From assembly GCA_951799405.1 (NCBI GenBank), contig OX637334.1, forward strand, positions 2,542,001 through 2,606,000: a stretch of DNA of 64,000 nt. Direction: 5' to 3'. The position numbers and the translations under genes were made by a program. The stretch is from Agapetus fuscipes. Its lineage: Eukaryota; Arthropoda; Insecta; Trichoptera; Glossosomatidae. This document shows, one piece after another, positions 42,519 through 54,510 of this stretch; position 1 is the first letter of the stretch, and each line of letters opens with the position of its first letter. The notes under the pieces are model-generated. The model worked only from the letters and a program-made list of their open reading frames with translations, ran no database searches and was not told the origin of the DNA.

Positions 42519-42711
42519 GGGTAGGTACTTCTGATGACTTTAACGTATTTAACATACGTTACGTCCTCGTTTACTTTTTTCGTCAAATAAATTAAAAGAA
42601 AATTAACGTGTTGTTTATGGGACATTAAATTACAAAATCGCCCACCAAATTTAAATTACGATCCAACTCTGTTACTACATAAATGGTGATTTTTTTTTGT
42701 CTTTATGTATG

Positions 42712-42785
42712 AAGTTAAGAAGAGGCAAATCTGCAGAAGTTCAAGCCACTCCTAGCGGGATGGCGACAGAGTGCAGTTAAATATA
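42712..42785 (+). pseudogene. LINE 3' end fragment
   Basis: AGAGGCAAATCTGCAGAAG, GCCACTCCTAGCGGGATGG and ACAGAGTGCAG match the LINE end at 51845 in opposite orientation. Confidence 0.5.
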
Positions 42786-43202
42786 AGAAGTTTCTTCTCG
42801 ATCATTTCTGTATTGAAGACAAGACATTCAATTGAATCTTCCCGAAGTGACCACTCAGCTATATTGTTCTGGTTCTTCCTCATTGCATTAGGATATCTGT
42901 GGACTAGAAATTATTTTAACGGTCCTTAGTAAGATAGAGAACTAAGAACTACACAATAATTGTATTTCCGTGTGGTCAGCCTCATACGTCAAATAATGAT
43001 CTAAAAATATATTATTGGTCTCCTCAATCAACCGCTGCCAGCGCTGTCTTTCCATGTTTTTTTTTTTATCAAAACCTAATTAATTAGGAGTATCATTTTG
43101 ACAGCTAATAGGTGTCAAATTGCTTAAAAAAATTAATGAATGAATCGTTGTCAACAATGAACGGACACAATAGTTAATGAGCGCTATTGTTTTCATCGCC
43201 TA

Positions 43203-43400
43203 TGAATGAAGCGGCTTCTGGCGACGGCATTAGAATACTGGAGATCCGCCGCGCCAGATAGTGGTGGCCATCCTCTCGCCAGGCCTGCGAGGAAGTGCAC
43301 ACGTGTCGGCCCGCGGCCATTGTCCGCCCTTATCCGAGTCATGCCATCAATAAAACCATCCGCCCAAGACGTGGGCTGGTTTCTCCTCATACCTTCTTGT
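43203..43400. other. GC-rich segment, unassigned
   Basis: A 200-bp block much richer in G+C than its surroundings (CCGCCGCGCCAGATAG, GTGTCGGCCCGCGGCC), open on both strands (65 and 77 codons). I see no family motif. Possibly regulatory or an element remnant. Confidence 0.3.
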
Positions 43401-43499
43401 AGACTTCACTTGACAGAAATAGGTTCTTGTTACTTGTGAGAGGTGGCAAAACCGCAACTAAACTAAAGGAAGGTAAAATGTATAAATATTACATTTGTT

Positions 43500-43645
43500 T
43501 GCGAATGAATGGGATATCCAGAGTCGTGTAATAAAAGGAGAGCTTGTATGAAAAAGGTTATGGCTCTGGATGAAATGAAAGAAGTATGCAAGGATCGAAA
43601 GAAATGGCGGTTCATCTGTAATGCCGACAAATATGTTTTGTAGTT
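43500..43645 (+). pseudogene. LINE polymerase C-terminal relic
   Basis: GAATGGGATATCCAGAGTCG then ATGAAAGAAGTATGCAAGG and AAGAAATGGCGGTTCATCTG correspond to the 'KEVCKDRKEWRxLC' end of the LINE better seen at 51845. Frameshifted. Confidence 0.55.
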
Positions 43646-43716
43646 TTTTTAATTTTTTACTGTTTAATTGTTTAGAGTTTATTTGTTTTATATATTTGAA
43701 TGTATTAATTGCTTAT

Positions 43717-43970
43717 ATTCCTTGACTGATAGGTTGGTATGCGGCTGACCACCCATACTATAAAAAAAGGTTCACTTTGCCAATGTCACCCCTGTTTCAG
43801 GGAAGGACGGCAAGAGTTGCAGGGCTTATGTTCATTTGAGATTGGGTTTTTATATTGTAGGTCCACATGCGGCATGTGTTAGCGCGAAATTATACATGTC
43901 TGCTTGTGGGAATGCATTTAATATGAATCTCAAATGATACATATCTTCGCAGCTTAGATTTAGATTTAGA
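43717..43970 (+). repeat. RepA copy, full length
   Basis: From TTCCTTGACTGATAGGTTGG to GCAGCTTAGATTTAGATTTAG. Confidence 0.85.
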
Positions 43971-43974
43971 TATT

Positions 43975-44800
43975 AAATTTTGCGAAAAAAAATGCCTTGA
44001 AAAAATTGAAACTCTAATGATTCTAATGAAAAACTGTTTTATTTTCACACTGGTATTAATGTTGTTAATTTATACATAAACAACTTGACACTGGCACCCC
44101 TGGTGTACGCGGGAATCCACCACTAAGACGAAGAAGAATTAACAATTAAAACGTTTTAAAAAACAATGTTTCATTTAAAAAAATATATACTTCTATAAAG
44201 TTTGGTAGAAATCAATTAGTATGAATTTTCAATACACGAACGATACAAAATAATTATGATTAATAAGGTATCGAAAAAAGCTATGTACATAAAGTATTAA
44301 AAATGTATACACAAATAAATCCAAATACAACATTGTAAATTTTATTTTAGCGTGCAAATTTAAATCATCATTGAAATCAGGGTCTTAACTTTTTGTAAAT
44401 AAGTTTACACACTTCGCCACTGTGATTACTGCAAAATTTGAATTGATTATTTTTATACGCTTTAAGGTCTTTGATATTATTTATATATAAGTATTTATTT
44501 ATGCACATACTATGAGATTTGCAATGAGGCTGACAACCCATATCGTTAAATCCCATAAATATTAATACATACTCTTACATTTATGTAGTAGAAACTAAAT
44601 GTACCTATGTATGTATGAAAGAGGTATGACGAAAAAATTTACGGGTTGATTTTTCATTCACACTTTGGTTTCCTAAAGATTTTTAGGTAGTGTTTTTTTT
44701 TCTTTACTTCAGGAACATATGCAAGCGTGAACTTGCATGAACATTATTATCCACATAAACTATCTACATATAAATGCAACTCGCCACTAAGCATCATATA
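43975..44800. other. AT-rich intronic spacer
   Basis: No gene recognised. A worn RepA-like word (ATATGCAAGCGTGAACTTGC) occurs at about 44718. Confidence 0.45.
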
Positions 44801-44809
44801 TAATACAAC

Positions 44810-45063
44810 TCGTTCATGCATTTTCCCCGAAGCATTTGCAGGTTGCCAGCGGAACCTATTCATTTTCACAGGTTAACCTTACGCCTACCACTTAAATTGA
44901 AATGGGGGTTTCACTGCTCACGGGGGCACAGGTTTTCATTTGTTTTGAAGGCAGAGTAGCCCTTGATGTGTCTATGATTTTTCGGTTTGAAATACACATC
45001 AAAACGGGAAATTATTTCCGATAGCTTTTCTGGGGGATTAAACCCTTGGTCTTCTACCAACCG
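44810..45063 (-). repeat. SINE1, old copy
   Basis: The minus strand retains AAAACGGGAAATTATTTCCG inverted, GGTTTGAAATACACATC, CTCACGGGGGCAC and GGAACCTATTCATTTTCACAG. The B box is lost. Confidence 0.55.
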
Positions 45064-45069
45064 GATATT

Positions 45070-46085
45070 GATGTTTTTTTTAAATCAAAAGATATTCCCC
45101 TCAATATTTATCTATGAACTTTGTATCCTACATGCATTTACTTTAAAATCAATACCCGAGAACATCTGAGAGGTCAATTTTAATGTTTTTGTTTTCATTA
45201 AGTATCAATTTATTTACAAAACACACGATTAATCATCATAAAAAATATTGTTCTGTTTACCTACACTATGTATTATTTTAATATAAATACATATAATAGA
45301 TATATGTTTCTTGTTAACCCTCTATGTTTATCAACAAGATCCCGGAACGCGCTGTTCGTAAAAATAATTTTCATCGTGGAAAAATATGTGTATTTAAATG
45401 ATAAAGCATCAAGAAATTTCAAACAAATGTTTCGTCACGTTTTCAAGGATCTTTTTGACCTCATATCAATCCGGTTAATGGAGGGTTACGCTCTTCTATT
45501 AATTATTATTTTATGTATCGATGATATAATTTTTAAGGCGAGTCGATCGAGCGAGATAACGACACTGATGTAAAGCAGCGTCCCTTTCACTCTCTCACAA
45601 GTCGCCGGACCGTCTGGGAAGTCTGAAATCTCGAGTATCTCGTTGTTAAATCTTTTACGACGTAACGAAGTCATTGAGTGCTTAAAATCCTGTGTAAAAT
45701 TGGGAAAGCGCCTCTTTATATCGTAGAAGAAAAATTGAGGAACTCGATGACTTTGTAACATCGTTAAAGTTTATGTTAGAGGTACTGAATTCAAATGTAA
45801 TTATTTGTTTGAGTTTGAGAATGTTTGGTTTGTTATTTATCTCTTTGAGGATCCTGTTACCCTGATACTTTGTAAATATTTAATATAATTTAATACCAAA
45901 TACATGTTTGAGCTGATACTGTGCGATGTAAAAGAAATACGACCAAACGCGCAGAAAGTTTTTGAGGTGTGTTATTTACTAAAAAAACACTCACAAAAGA
46001 AACCTTCCAATTTTATTATTAATATTATTATTATATTATATCCCTGATTAACTCCACCCAACACTGACTGTCCAACGCCTTCCTC
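45070..46085. other. Intronic spacer
   Basis: A frame of 101 codons (+, 45268-45573) and one of 91 codons (-, 45486-45761) overlap. Neither has a family motif or convincing splice pair. I see nothing else. Confidence 0.4.
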
Positions 46086-46094
46086 CTTCAGTCT

Positions 46095-46455
46095 CTTGTT
46101 TCTACCGTATGGTAGTCCGCTTTTTTTTATCTGGGTCTTTCCACTGTCCATCACAAATATCTTTCCCTCAGCTCCGATGGTCTATTTTCTGGATGTGACT
46201 CAGCCAATACATTCTGAGGAGGTTCATTTAAATGGCCACATAAACGTCTTGGTACAGGACGTAAAGTTCAGAGTTGTAGCATACTTACTTACTCTTCTTT
46301 ATGTACCCTGTCATGTTGGTCATCCCCTCGGTGAGCATGTCCCTGTCTTGCACCGTTAGAAATAACTCCTCCACAATTCGAATGCCGGCCTACTCCATTA
46401 TATTTTCCAGCCAGGACATCTGTCTCGTACCGGGCCCTCATTGTCCCTCAATTTT
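46095..46455 (-). pseudogene. LINE polymerase C-terminal relic
   Basis: The minus strand contains NLLRMYWLSHIQKIDHRS, matching the common '(L/M)RWLGHVxRMxxxR' region near the C-terminus of RTE/CR1-type reverse transcriptases. Stops and shifts surround it. Confidence 0.5.
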
Positions 46456-47486
46456 TCCATCAAAATATGCTTAACAAGGTGGTATTTTTCCCCACTTTAC
46501 TTACTATACAGAAAAACTTTTTTTTCTCATGGCTTCAGGTGTTCGTAAATTCAACAGGTGTTTAAATCCGACAATGTCAGCGTTTGCAATTTTTTTATTT
46601 GCTTATTTTGATTTGCAAAATTTATTCGCACACTTGAAAAATGCGCTGAGGTAATTTCACATTGTAATGCAGACCCCCCGCGATACGTTGGCATAAAACA
46701 AAACGCCAATTTGACAATAATAAAAGTGGCATATCTTTGAGGACAATGCTCAGCCACACATGGCGAATTTATTCAATTAAATATTTAAAACAACAATACC
46801 CATACGAGTGCAAAAATAAATAATTTCAAACAGAATTGCATTAATTAAAAATGAATTGTATCGTATGGAAAATGATCAAACAAATATCTCATTTTTGTAA
46901 AAAGGCTGTACTGTTACATGTGATGAAATGTCAATTTATTGACCTTGTCAATGTCAACTTATGAACCTTTTATATGTGTCTAAGATATGAATAACTGGTT
47001 GTGATTAAAGATGCAATTGTGCAGAAAAACGGGTGTCTTGATGGTTTGTCAGAGTCGTATCCGACGTCATCAAAAGACGTGTCTTTTCTACGTTAAAGAG
47101 GGACAAGCTGAGTTCGTACGAATTGGACAAAACTTTGAAAATCCGTTCTCCTTTACCCCATGAAATCCGTTTTTAGTTCTACTTGTACAAAATGTTTTGA
47201 GTATTTTTATCATTACTGTTTATATTCGCTTATAATAATAAAAAGTAAACATCTGTAAAGTTTGAGTCAATAAACTTGTGATAATATGCTTTGAATGCCA
47301 AGAGCACGATAATGCTGTTTGACAGATGAATAGCGAGAAATCAAAGCAGTGTTGATGTAGATAATAATAATTGCGAGACTGTTTGTTCAACACACGCCAG
47401 ACTGACTGGCCCCACAAGTGACGGACAGATCGCTCAAACACAGCCTCTTAAATGAGACAAACGTCCTCTTCTTCTACCTTAAATAT

Positions 47487-47530
47487 GCCTCCGAGACCTG
47501 GCCACTGACCAAGCATGACCAAAGCTGTTC
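47487..47530 (+). pseudogene. LINE polymerase fragment (YxSETWxLTK motif)
   Basis: The + strand reads YASETWPLTKHD, resembling the Y-G-S/A-E-T-W-x-L-T-K block of non-LTR polymerases. It is a short fragment. Confidence 0.55.
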
Positions 47531-47739
47531 TCTCTCTATAACATTGTTCCTTTAACCATTCCGCTAGGGGGGGACCAAAGCGCTATTCTGCTAAATTCCT
47601 TACGACCTTAAGGCGACGATATAGCGATTTGTTTCGTTATAAGGTGTACTGTGATTTTTTGTTTATGGAGTCCTTTCGCAAGTGCTGGCAAGCTCCGACT
47701 TAGATTGATATCCAAATTGTAAGCAATCTAGCAGATAGC

Positions 47740-48000
47740 GCTTCAGAGCAACTGGCGTCATTTTTTCATCTACTTGCATACTTTTTTTAATTCATTTCCT
47801 TCTATTACAATCGCTTTGAATTTCCCGTTCTTTCACAATTTCATCAATCTGTGCCAGAATGTATGTTCTCTGTCTTAATTTTCATGTTTTTCCTTTTTCA
47901 TTTCCTCTGTATCTTCACTTTGTGAGTCTTTTATCATTCATGCTTTCTACATGCCCAAAACATCTCATCACATTTTTTGTACTTTTACATTTACATCCTC
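47740..48000 (-). pseudogene. LINE polymerase relic
   Basis: Same 3' region as at 51845-52170, with pyrimidine-rich + strand words CATTTTTTCATCTACTTGC, TTTCACAATTTCATCAATC and ACATGCCCAAAACATCTCATC. Confidence 0.55.
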
Positions 48001-48004
48001 TTTC

Positions 48005-48880
48005 AACTGTCATTTGTCTCTCTCAACACCTTTAAAATGATAATTCCTCGTTTGCATCCCTGTCTTTCAACAACCTTCTTTCGAAGGCTTTTGGGCTCGA
48101 AATGTATACATCTGCGCTTAAACCAAGAAAAACTATTCGTAGAATATATTGTTGATTTGTTTATTAATCAAAATGTTTTTACACTTAAAAAAGTTTTACA
48201 TCCTTTTTAATTATTTTTTTTAATCTCAAAAACATAGATAATTTCATGCTGATTTTCTGAATTTCTTACTCACTCTTTTTATTAGAACTCTGCACATTTA
48301 ATTGCACAGTTTATCACAATATTATAAATCAAAACTAGAGGAAAAACAAGTGTGTGTGCATGTAGGTACTTATTAATTTAACAAGAAACTTACAGACATG
48401 TCGGCACCACAACATAATGTAAACAACATATTAAAATAATTATATTCAACGAACCAGCCTACTCACATTTTTTTTATTAGTGAGAAATGTTTGCCCCTGA
48501 TAATTTAATTGGCTTCTCAGTATCACAATCTCAGTGTATAAAATTAAACAATTTTTAAGCCAGACTGCTTGGCACCAAAGGATAAATTATTATTAATTAA
48601 TAAATATTTATTACATACTTTAAGATAAACAAGGCACCTGAGCAAACGGAATTCCTTCGTTAGAATCTCGTCCTGGGAAAGTATCATTGTAAACAAGATG
48701 GAGATTATATTGTATTGTAATTAAATATTTGCAACAGTGTAAGAAGATCTCAGTTTCATTCAAGAATAACACAGATAAGAAGAAATATGATACTCCTCTT
48801 CTTCTTTTGTAAACAAAGTTTTGTTGAATTTCTCATCGTTGCCTTTTTATTTTTATTTTTTGATTTCTCTTCACCGTCTA
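48005..48880. other. AT-rich intronic spacer
   Basis: No gene or repeat family recognised. Confidence 0.45.
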
Positions 48881-48884
48881 CTTG

Positions 48885-49150
48885 GAACGATTTGTTGTCA
48901 AGTGGTTAACGCTTCACATTCGTAAACGGAAGGTAGTGAGCTAACTCCAAGCGGAGCGTAAAACAATATCAGTTTTTTGCTGAGTTGAAAAAATCTTCTG
49001 CCTTACAAAAGACCGCTTACGAAAAGTCCATCCAATCTTATAACAGCGACTGGGTTTTCCTTGAGATTTGGCGCTTTCTTTACCGACTAACAAGCTTGCA
49101 TAGGGTTCTTGAGGTGCGATTCACACAAAAGCAGCGCTCACCAAATGCAT
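48885..49150 (+). repeat. SINE2 copy, old but full length
   Basis: The head is GATTTGTTGTCAAGTGG, with a lost B box (GAGCTAACTCCAAGCGGAGC). The body and standard tail are present (GGGTTCTTGAGGTGCGATTC, AAAGCAGCGCTCACCAAATG). Confidence 0.7.
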
Positions 49151-49154
49151 ATAT

Positions 49155-50430
49155 TTTTTAAAAGTTATTTAATATATTTTGTCAGGAATTTTTTCATAAA
49201 TTTTCTAAGAAAATAAGGATCAATTATTAAAGCAAAGATTTGACACATCATACGTATTCATTTCCTTCTTACATTTCATATTTATTTGCGGTCACATTGT
49301 AACGTTTATGTAGGTAGTTAAGTTTTATAATATGTAAGTATCAGATACAAAATAATACCTACATACATCGTGAGTCACTCGCCGCACGGGAGGAATTTAG
49401 TATTTTATGGACTCACTCGGCATTACGTGATTCAATTTTTACTGTTTTATCACTGTTTTTTAATGTGCGGACGCGTCTGTTTAAAATAATAAAAAAAAAC
49501 GTCCTTAAGTATAGAAAATAAAATAATATGAAAACATATTTGTAAGTACCTACTCTATTTTAGAAAACAAAGTCTTTAGTTGTATTTGTGAAAAAAATAT
49601 TATTTGGAAAAGCTAGGCAGGTACCTATATATTCGTTTTCTTCTTTGTATATATTTTTTGTCCATCAGTTTTTTTTCTATAATGGCATATTATTTATAAT
49701 ATAAAATTGTATAATTTTCGTTCCTTGACTTACGGGAAAAACTCTTTCACCATACTTTTAAAAGTGTCTAAATTGTATTGAAATTTTTCAAATTTTTACT
49801 CGAATGACTTAGGTCTTAGACAGTCCGAGTTTAAGGATGCTGTGACAAGACATTGCTTTTTTAATCGGTTATATATTTGCTTTTTTAAATTATTCTTTTT
49901 GTACTGAATTTATCAAAGATCAGATCATCACTTGGGCTGCCAACAAAGAAGTATTAAAAAGTAAAAATCAACAAGTATTTCACAAAAATTTTTTTTATCG
50001 GTAAGCAATTTAAGAGAAAATTGATAATATTTTTTTATATCTTAAAAAATATTTGGATTAATATTATGTTCACATATCAATCGAAGTAAACATATACCAG
50101 TATTTTTATCATAATAATTGATATCAAATAATTTGTAAATCAAACTACATAATATATCAAATGAATGTTTTGACAGATTGATAGTAAAATTGTTTAAATA
50201 AATGCACGGATTCAACGTACTTCATACTTATTTATTTAAAACATTTTCCTTATTTATATTTTTGACATCAATTGTTATGAAAACAAACTGCAGTTATTTT
50301 AATTTGTTGTTTATTTTGTTCACCTTTATACTTATGTAGGTACTTCAATGTTTTTTTGCCAATCTATTTAACTGCTTTTTAAACTATATCTAAATCATTA
50401 ATTTATTTCAAAGTCAAAGTTTTTATTTTT
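49155..50430. other. AT-rich intronic spacer
   Basis: Very AT-rich; one worn RepA start word (TTCCTTGACTTACGGG) occurs at 49721. Nothing else recognised. Confidence 0.45.
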
Positions 50431-50439
50431 GTACCATAT

Positions 50440-50625
50440 TCTCACTCTGCAGGTTCCATTCTATCGCCATCTCACCAATTTGGTCTATCCATTCCTTCTT
50501 TGGTCTTCCCCTTCCACGCTTTCCTCTGACTATTCCTCTGTACACTTTCTTCGCAAGTCGTTCATCATCCATTCTTTCAAGATGTCCGAACCATCTTATC
50601 GTATTTTTGTACTTTCATTATCATA
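50440..50625 (-). pseudogene. LINE polymerase C-terminal relic
   Basis: The minus strand reads close to DDERLAKKVYRGIVRGKRG, then RPKKEWIDQIG and NLQSE. This matches the 'RLxKxVYxGxVxGKRxRGRPKKxWxDQI' region of RTE-type LINEs. Near-intact frame. Confidence 0.7.
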
Positions 50626-50640
50626 TTCTTTTATATATTA

Positions 50641-50916
50641 ATTCCTTGACTTATAGGTTATAACTATTAGGTTGATATGAGGCTAACCACCCATACTGTA
50701 AAAAATGGTTCACTTTGCCAATGTCACCCCTGTTTCAGGGAAGGTCGGCAAGAGTTGCATGGCTTATGTTCATTTTAGATTGGGTTTTTATATTGTAGGT
50801 CCACATGCGGCATGTGTGTGCGCGAAATTATGCGTGTCTGCTTGTGGGAATGCATTTATTATGAATCTCAAATGATACATATCTTTGCAACTTAGATTTA
50901 GATTAGATTTAGATAG
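50641..50916 (+). repeat. RepA, first of a tandem pair
   Basis: From TTCCTTGACTTATAGGTTAT to GCAACTTAGATTTAGATTAG. The head has a small duplication (TAACTATTAGGTTG). Confidence 0.85.
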
Positions 50917-51160
50917 GTTGGTATGAGGCTGTCCAACCATATTGTAAAAAATGTTTACTTTCCTAATGTCACCCCTGTTACAGGGAAGGTCGGACAAAGT
51001 TGCAGGGTGTATGTTTATTTGAGTTTTGAATTTTAATTGGTAAGTTCACATGCAAGCATTTGTAAACGCGCACTTACACGTGTCTGTTTGTGGGCATACA
51101 CTTCATATGGATCTTAAATGTAAACATATGTATATTTGCAACTTATATTGTAGATTGCAG
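50917..51160 (+). repeat. RepA, second of a tandem pair
   Basis: It starts directly after the tail of the first with TAGGTTGGTATGAGGCTG and ends GCAACTTATATTGTAGATTGC. It belongs to the ACATGCAAGCATTTGTAAACGC variant, so the two are not a simple recent duplication. Confidence 0.85.
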
Positions 51161-51444
51161 ATACTACACTCGTGCATCACCCAATCAGACGAGTAATTTT
51201 TTGTAGGGTGGGTACAATTTTACTAGATGTTATGATGCGAGGAATTCGCGTCGATTTTTTAATCGACTCGCCAAAAGTTTGCGTGCCATGAATGCGTATC
51301 GGAATTTCGGACTAGTTCATATTATTTGTTTCATGGAAAGTGAAAACTTTCGTAGCGTAGAGAGAAAAATATCGATTCGACTTTAGTCACCGTTTTCTGT
51401 TTACATGATGTCATAGGAATGGAGTCATGCTTGTACTATAGAAG

Positions 51445-51483
51445 CCAATCAGAGAAAAAAATCAAATAAACTGCTCTGATTGG
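51445..51483. promoter_or_regulatory. Inverted CCAAT palindrome
   Basis: CCAATCAGAG (51445-51454) and its exact complement CTCTGATTGG (51474-51483) face each other across 19 bases. Another CCAATCAGA occurs at about 51179. They could be NF-Y-type sites or the centre of a foldback. No promoter function is shown. Confidence 0.35.
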
Positions 51484-51844
51484 TTCATTTAATTACGTTG
51501 ATATACCTAAAACTATTATCTAAGTTAATTTTTTTTAAATAACATTTAAGATTCATGTTTGATGCACACCCACATACTGATAAATATTCCCAAACCTTCG
51601 TCTTATCTGCCAGTGTGTAGATATGTGTCAAAAGGACTTAATAGATTTTCATTCAAATCTATTTATTCATTAACAGTTAGAAGAAGCTCTTATTGTGAAG
51701 TTAGAAGCAACGGTACGACAAATATAACGGCAAACAATTGTTATTCAAAGCTCGAATAAACATGGAATCTGGAAGTCTTTCTTCTTTTCTGAAATTTTCC
51801 TTAGAACAGGGTGACATTGATAAAAATTAAACAATTTTTTAAAC

Positions 51845-52170
51845 TCTGTAACTCTGTCACCATTCCGCTAGGGGTGGCCAGAGCCTCTGCAGAGTTGCCT
51901 CCATTCCTTCCTATCCTTACATACCTCTTTCAATTCATTCATATCCTCCATCTTTTTCATGCACTTTCTTCTTTTACGCTCGCTTGTTACTTACTTTCTT
52001 TCACAATCTCCTCAATCTGATCACTCCATACTTTTCTCGGACGTCCCTTACCTATTTTTCCATTCACCCTACCTCTGTATATATAGGTACTTTGTCAGTC
52101 TATCATCATTCATTCTTTCCACATGCCCAAACCATCTCATCAAATTATTTTGTATGTACCTCAATTTTTT
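51845..52170 (-). pseudogene. LINE polymerase C-terminal relic, best copy of this family
   Basis: The minus strand reads RWFGHVERMNDDRLTK, then GRPRKVWSDQIEEIVKES, KKMEDMNELKEVCKDRKEWR and QLCRGSGHP. The GHVERM, GRPRK-W and KDRKEWR motifs are standard C-terminal blocks of RTE/CR1-like reverse transcriptases. One frameshift. Confidence 0.8.
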
Positions 52171-52609
52171 TCAAATTTCATAAACAATTATAAATTTACA
52201 AACCAATAAATTATCAAAGTAATTTAATATTCGAGATTAAGAAAATAAAGGCTTTTTGACAGAACAATTCACTTTTGATACAACAAATGTACAATCCAGT
52301 TTCAGCAACAAGTCAAATGTTTATTTTTTCCTGAGATGGTTTTCTCTACGTCCACACCCTTTGAAAAGGCAATATTGCACACTGGGGGAGTAGGTAGTAC
52401 TAGGGCTGAATATCGATTTTTGTTTTTGGCGAACTTGAAGAGAGGTCAAGGGTCCCAATGAAGCTCGATAAAGGTCATAGAATAATATGATGTTTATGTT
52501 TCCATTCACAATAAAAAAAAAAGAGTTTTTAATCTAATAAAATAATTTTATCTAATCCTTAATTAATTTAGTCTACAAAAAATATATATATCCAATCGTC
52601 TGTAAATAT

Positions 52610-52797
52610 CTGTAAAAAATGGTTCACTTTGCCAATGTCACTCCTGTGTCAGGGAAGATCGGCAAAAGTTGTAGGGCTTATGTTCATTTGAGGTTTGGGT
52701 TTTATTTGTAAGTACACATTCAGCATTTGTAAGCGCGAACTACATGAACAGGAACTTAAATGTTAATATATCTCTGCAACTTAGATTATAGATTATT
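52610..52797 (+). repeat. RepA, 5' truncated
   Basis: From CTGTAAAAAATGGTTCACTT to GCAACTTAGATTATAGATTA. Same ACACATTCAGCATTTGTAAGC subfamily as 15390. Confidence 0.8.
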
Positions 52798-52996
52798 ATT
52801 GTCTCCTTGAAGGCATGCGTTTAATAATATTATTATTATTTTATTTTTTATTTTTATTGTTATTTAAACAACACCTTTTTAAACTTTAAACCACTGTTTA
52901 TTTTCACAACTGTTTATTAATTTTTAATGTTTATATGTATTTGCAACTTAGATTATAGATTACTCTAATTGCGTAAGTTTATCTAATTGCTTAATG

Positions 52997-53206
52997 TAGA
53001 AATTGGTTCATATAACCAAATTGCCCCCTGTTTCAGGGATGTAATACTTCAAGAGTTGCAGGGTGTATGTTTTCTTTTGATTTGTTTTTTTTCTGTAAAT
53101 ACACATGCGGCATGTGTAAGCGCGAATTCATACTTATTCTGCTTGTAGGTATGCATTTAATATTACGAATTCTAAATGATAATATAACTTTGCAACTTAG
53201 ATTACA
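52997..53206 (+). repeat. RepA, 5' truncated
   Basis: From GTAGAAATTGGTTCATATAACC to TTTGCAACTTAGATTA, with the central palindrome ACATGCGGCATGTGTAAGCGC. Confidence 0.75.
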
Positions 53207-53635
53207 TATGATATATATTATTCATTACTCGTTACATCATACTGTAATTTACATGTGTGCAATACCTGTCATACAAAATTGTATCATCGATGAGTCAAAA
53301 TGCCATCGATATTTAGTATTGTACTCAAGTAAAAAACATAAATGAATTTAAACTAAAACAGCGCCTCTAGTGAGCGATTGAATTTCCATAATTATTTTGT
53401 AAAACGCTATGTCTCAGTTTCAACGTAAAGTTCTGTACACACAGCGAGTGTTTGCTATCACGTGATGTCGTGTGGCAGGTGAACTTTCTATTGGTTAGGT
53501 CAGTTGTGTTTAGTGCATGCACGCTCTGTATGGCGGTCATGACCTCAAGCCAGCGACCTTGCTCGTTACAAAACAATAATAATATTATTATTATGTGGGT
53601 GAAGTTTTTATATCGGAAATGATAGTTTACCAATA

Positions 53636-53830
53636 GGCTGGCGTGAGGTTGATCACCAATTCTTTAAAAAAAAATACGTTCACTTTTCATTATATCATTG
53701 TATTTTTTATGTATATACATTTGATTTTCGGGCTTATTTTTAAGTACACGTACAGCATGTGTAATCGCAAACTTGCAGAAGTTTGCTTGTGGAGGTGTAA
53801 GACGCTTAATCTCAAATTGTAGTATGTTGA
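53636..53830 (+). repeat. RepA, degraded
   Basis: GGCTGGCGTGAGGTTGATCACC, CACGTACAGCATGTGTAATCG and GTTTGCTTGTGG show the order of RepA blocks. The ends are lost. Confidence 0.55.
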
Positions 53831-54294
53831 ATATATTAACAAGTAGGGTTGACATTGGTAAAAGTGAACTGATGGGATATTTGCATGAGTGTTAGAGTGA
53901 ATCACTATTTTTCCATGTGTTGATCAAAACGCTAATCAATTCACACAGCTTTTAATTTCTGTCAACAATGTTTAATTTTTCTAGTTATGAATGTTCATTT
54001 CGCTGAAATTTTTAAGTTGAAAATTAAATCGTTACAATGATGATTCACATGTATTCTATGTTTAATTTATAATTTACAAAAAATAAAGCTAAACATCAAA
54101 TGAACCAAAACCTTGCCATTCTGAGATTTTCCCTGAAACAGGGGTGAAATTCGCAAAAGTAACCAATTTTCACAGTTTAAATTGTCAGTTTTATACCACC
54201 TAAAACTTAAATACAAAACGTTTTTTTGTTAGGAATACCAGAAGTGCTTTGACAATCTTATTTTCTTGATTTAGATTACAAAACTACTTTATAT

Positions 54295-54480
54295 CATCTC
54301 ATCGATCCTGAGATGAGGACGTCCAGCCATCTTTCCACCTTTTAGGAGGTCTTCCAGCTGGGCGTTGACCTATAATTGGCATCTCATTAGCAACGATGTG
54401 TGCGAGTCTTTCATGACTCATTCTGGAAATATGATCTCTCCAAAATCACTTCTTGGATCTGCTCCATCAAACTATGTCCT
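54295..54480 (-). pseudogene. LINE polymerase C-terminal fragment
   Basis: The minus strand reads DHISRMSHERLAHIVANEM, then RPAGRPPKRWKDG. This is the GRPxxRWxDG region of a LINE polymerase, from a different lineage than the fragment at 51845. Confidence 0.7.
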
Positions 54481-54510
54481 CTATTTTACAGTATCAAGAT
54501 AGCTTTCGTC

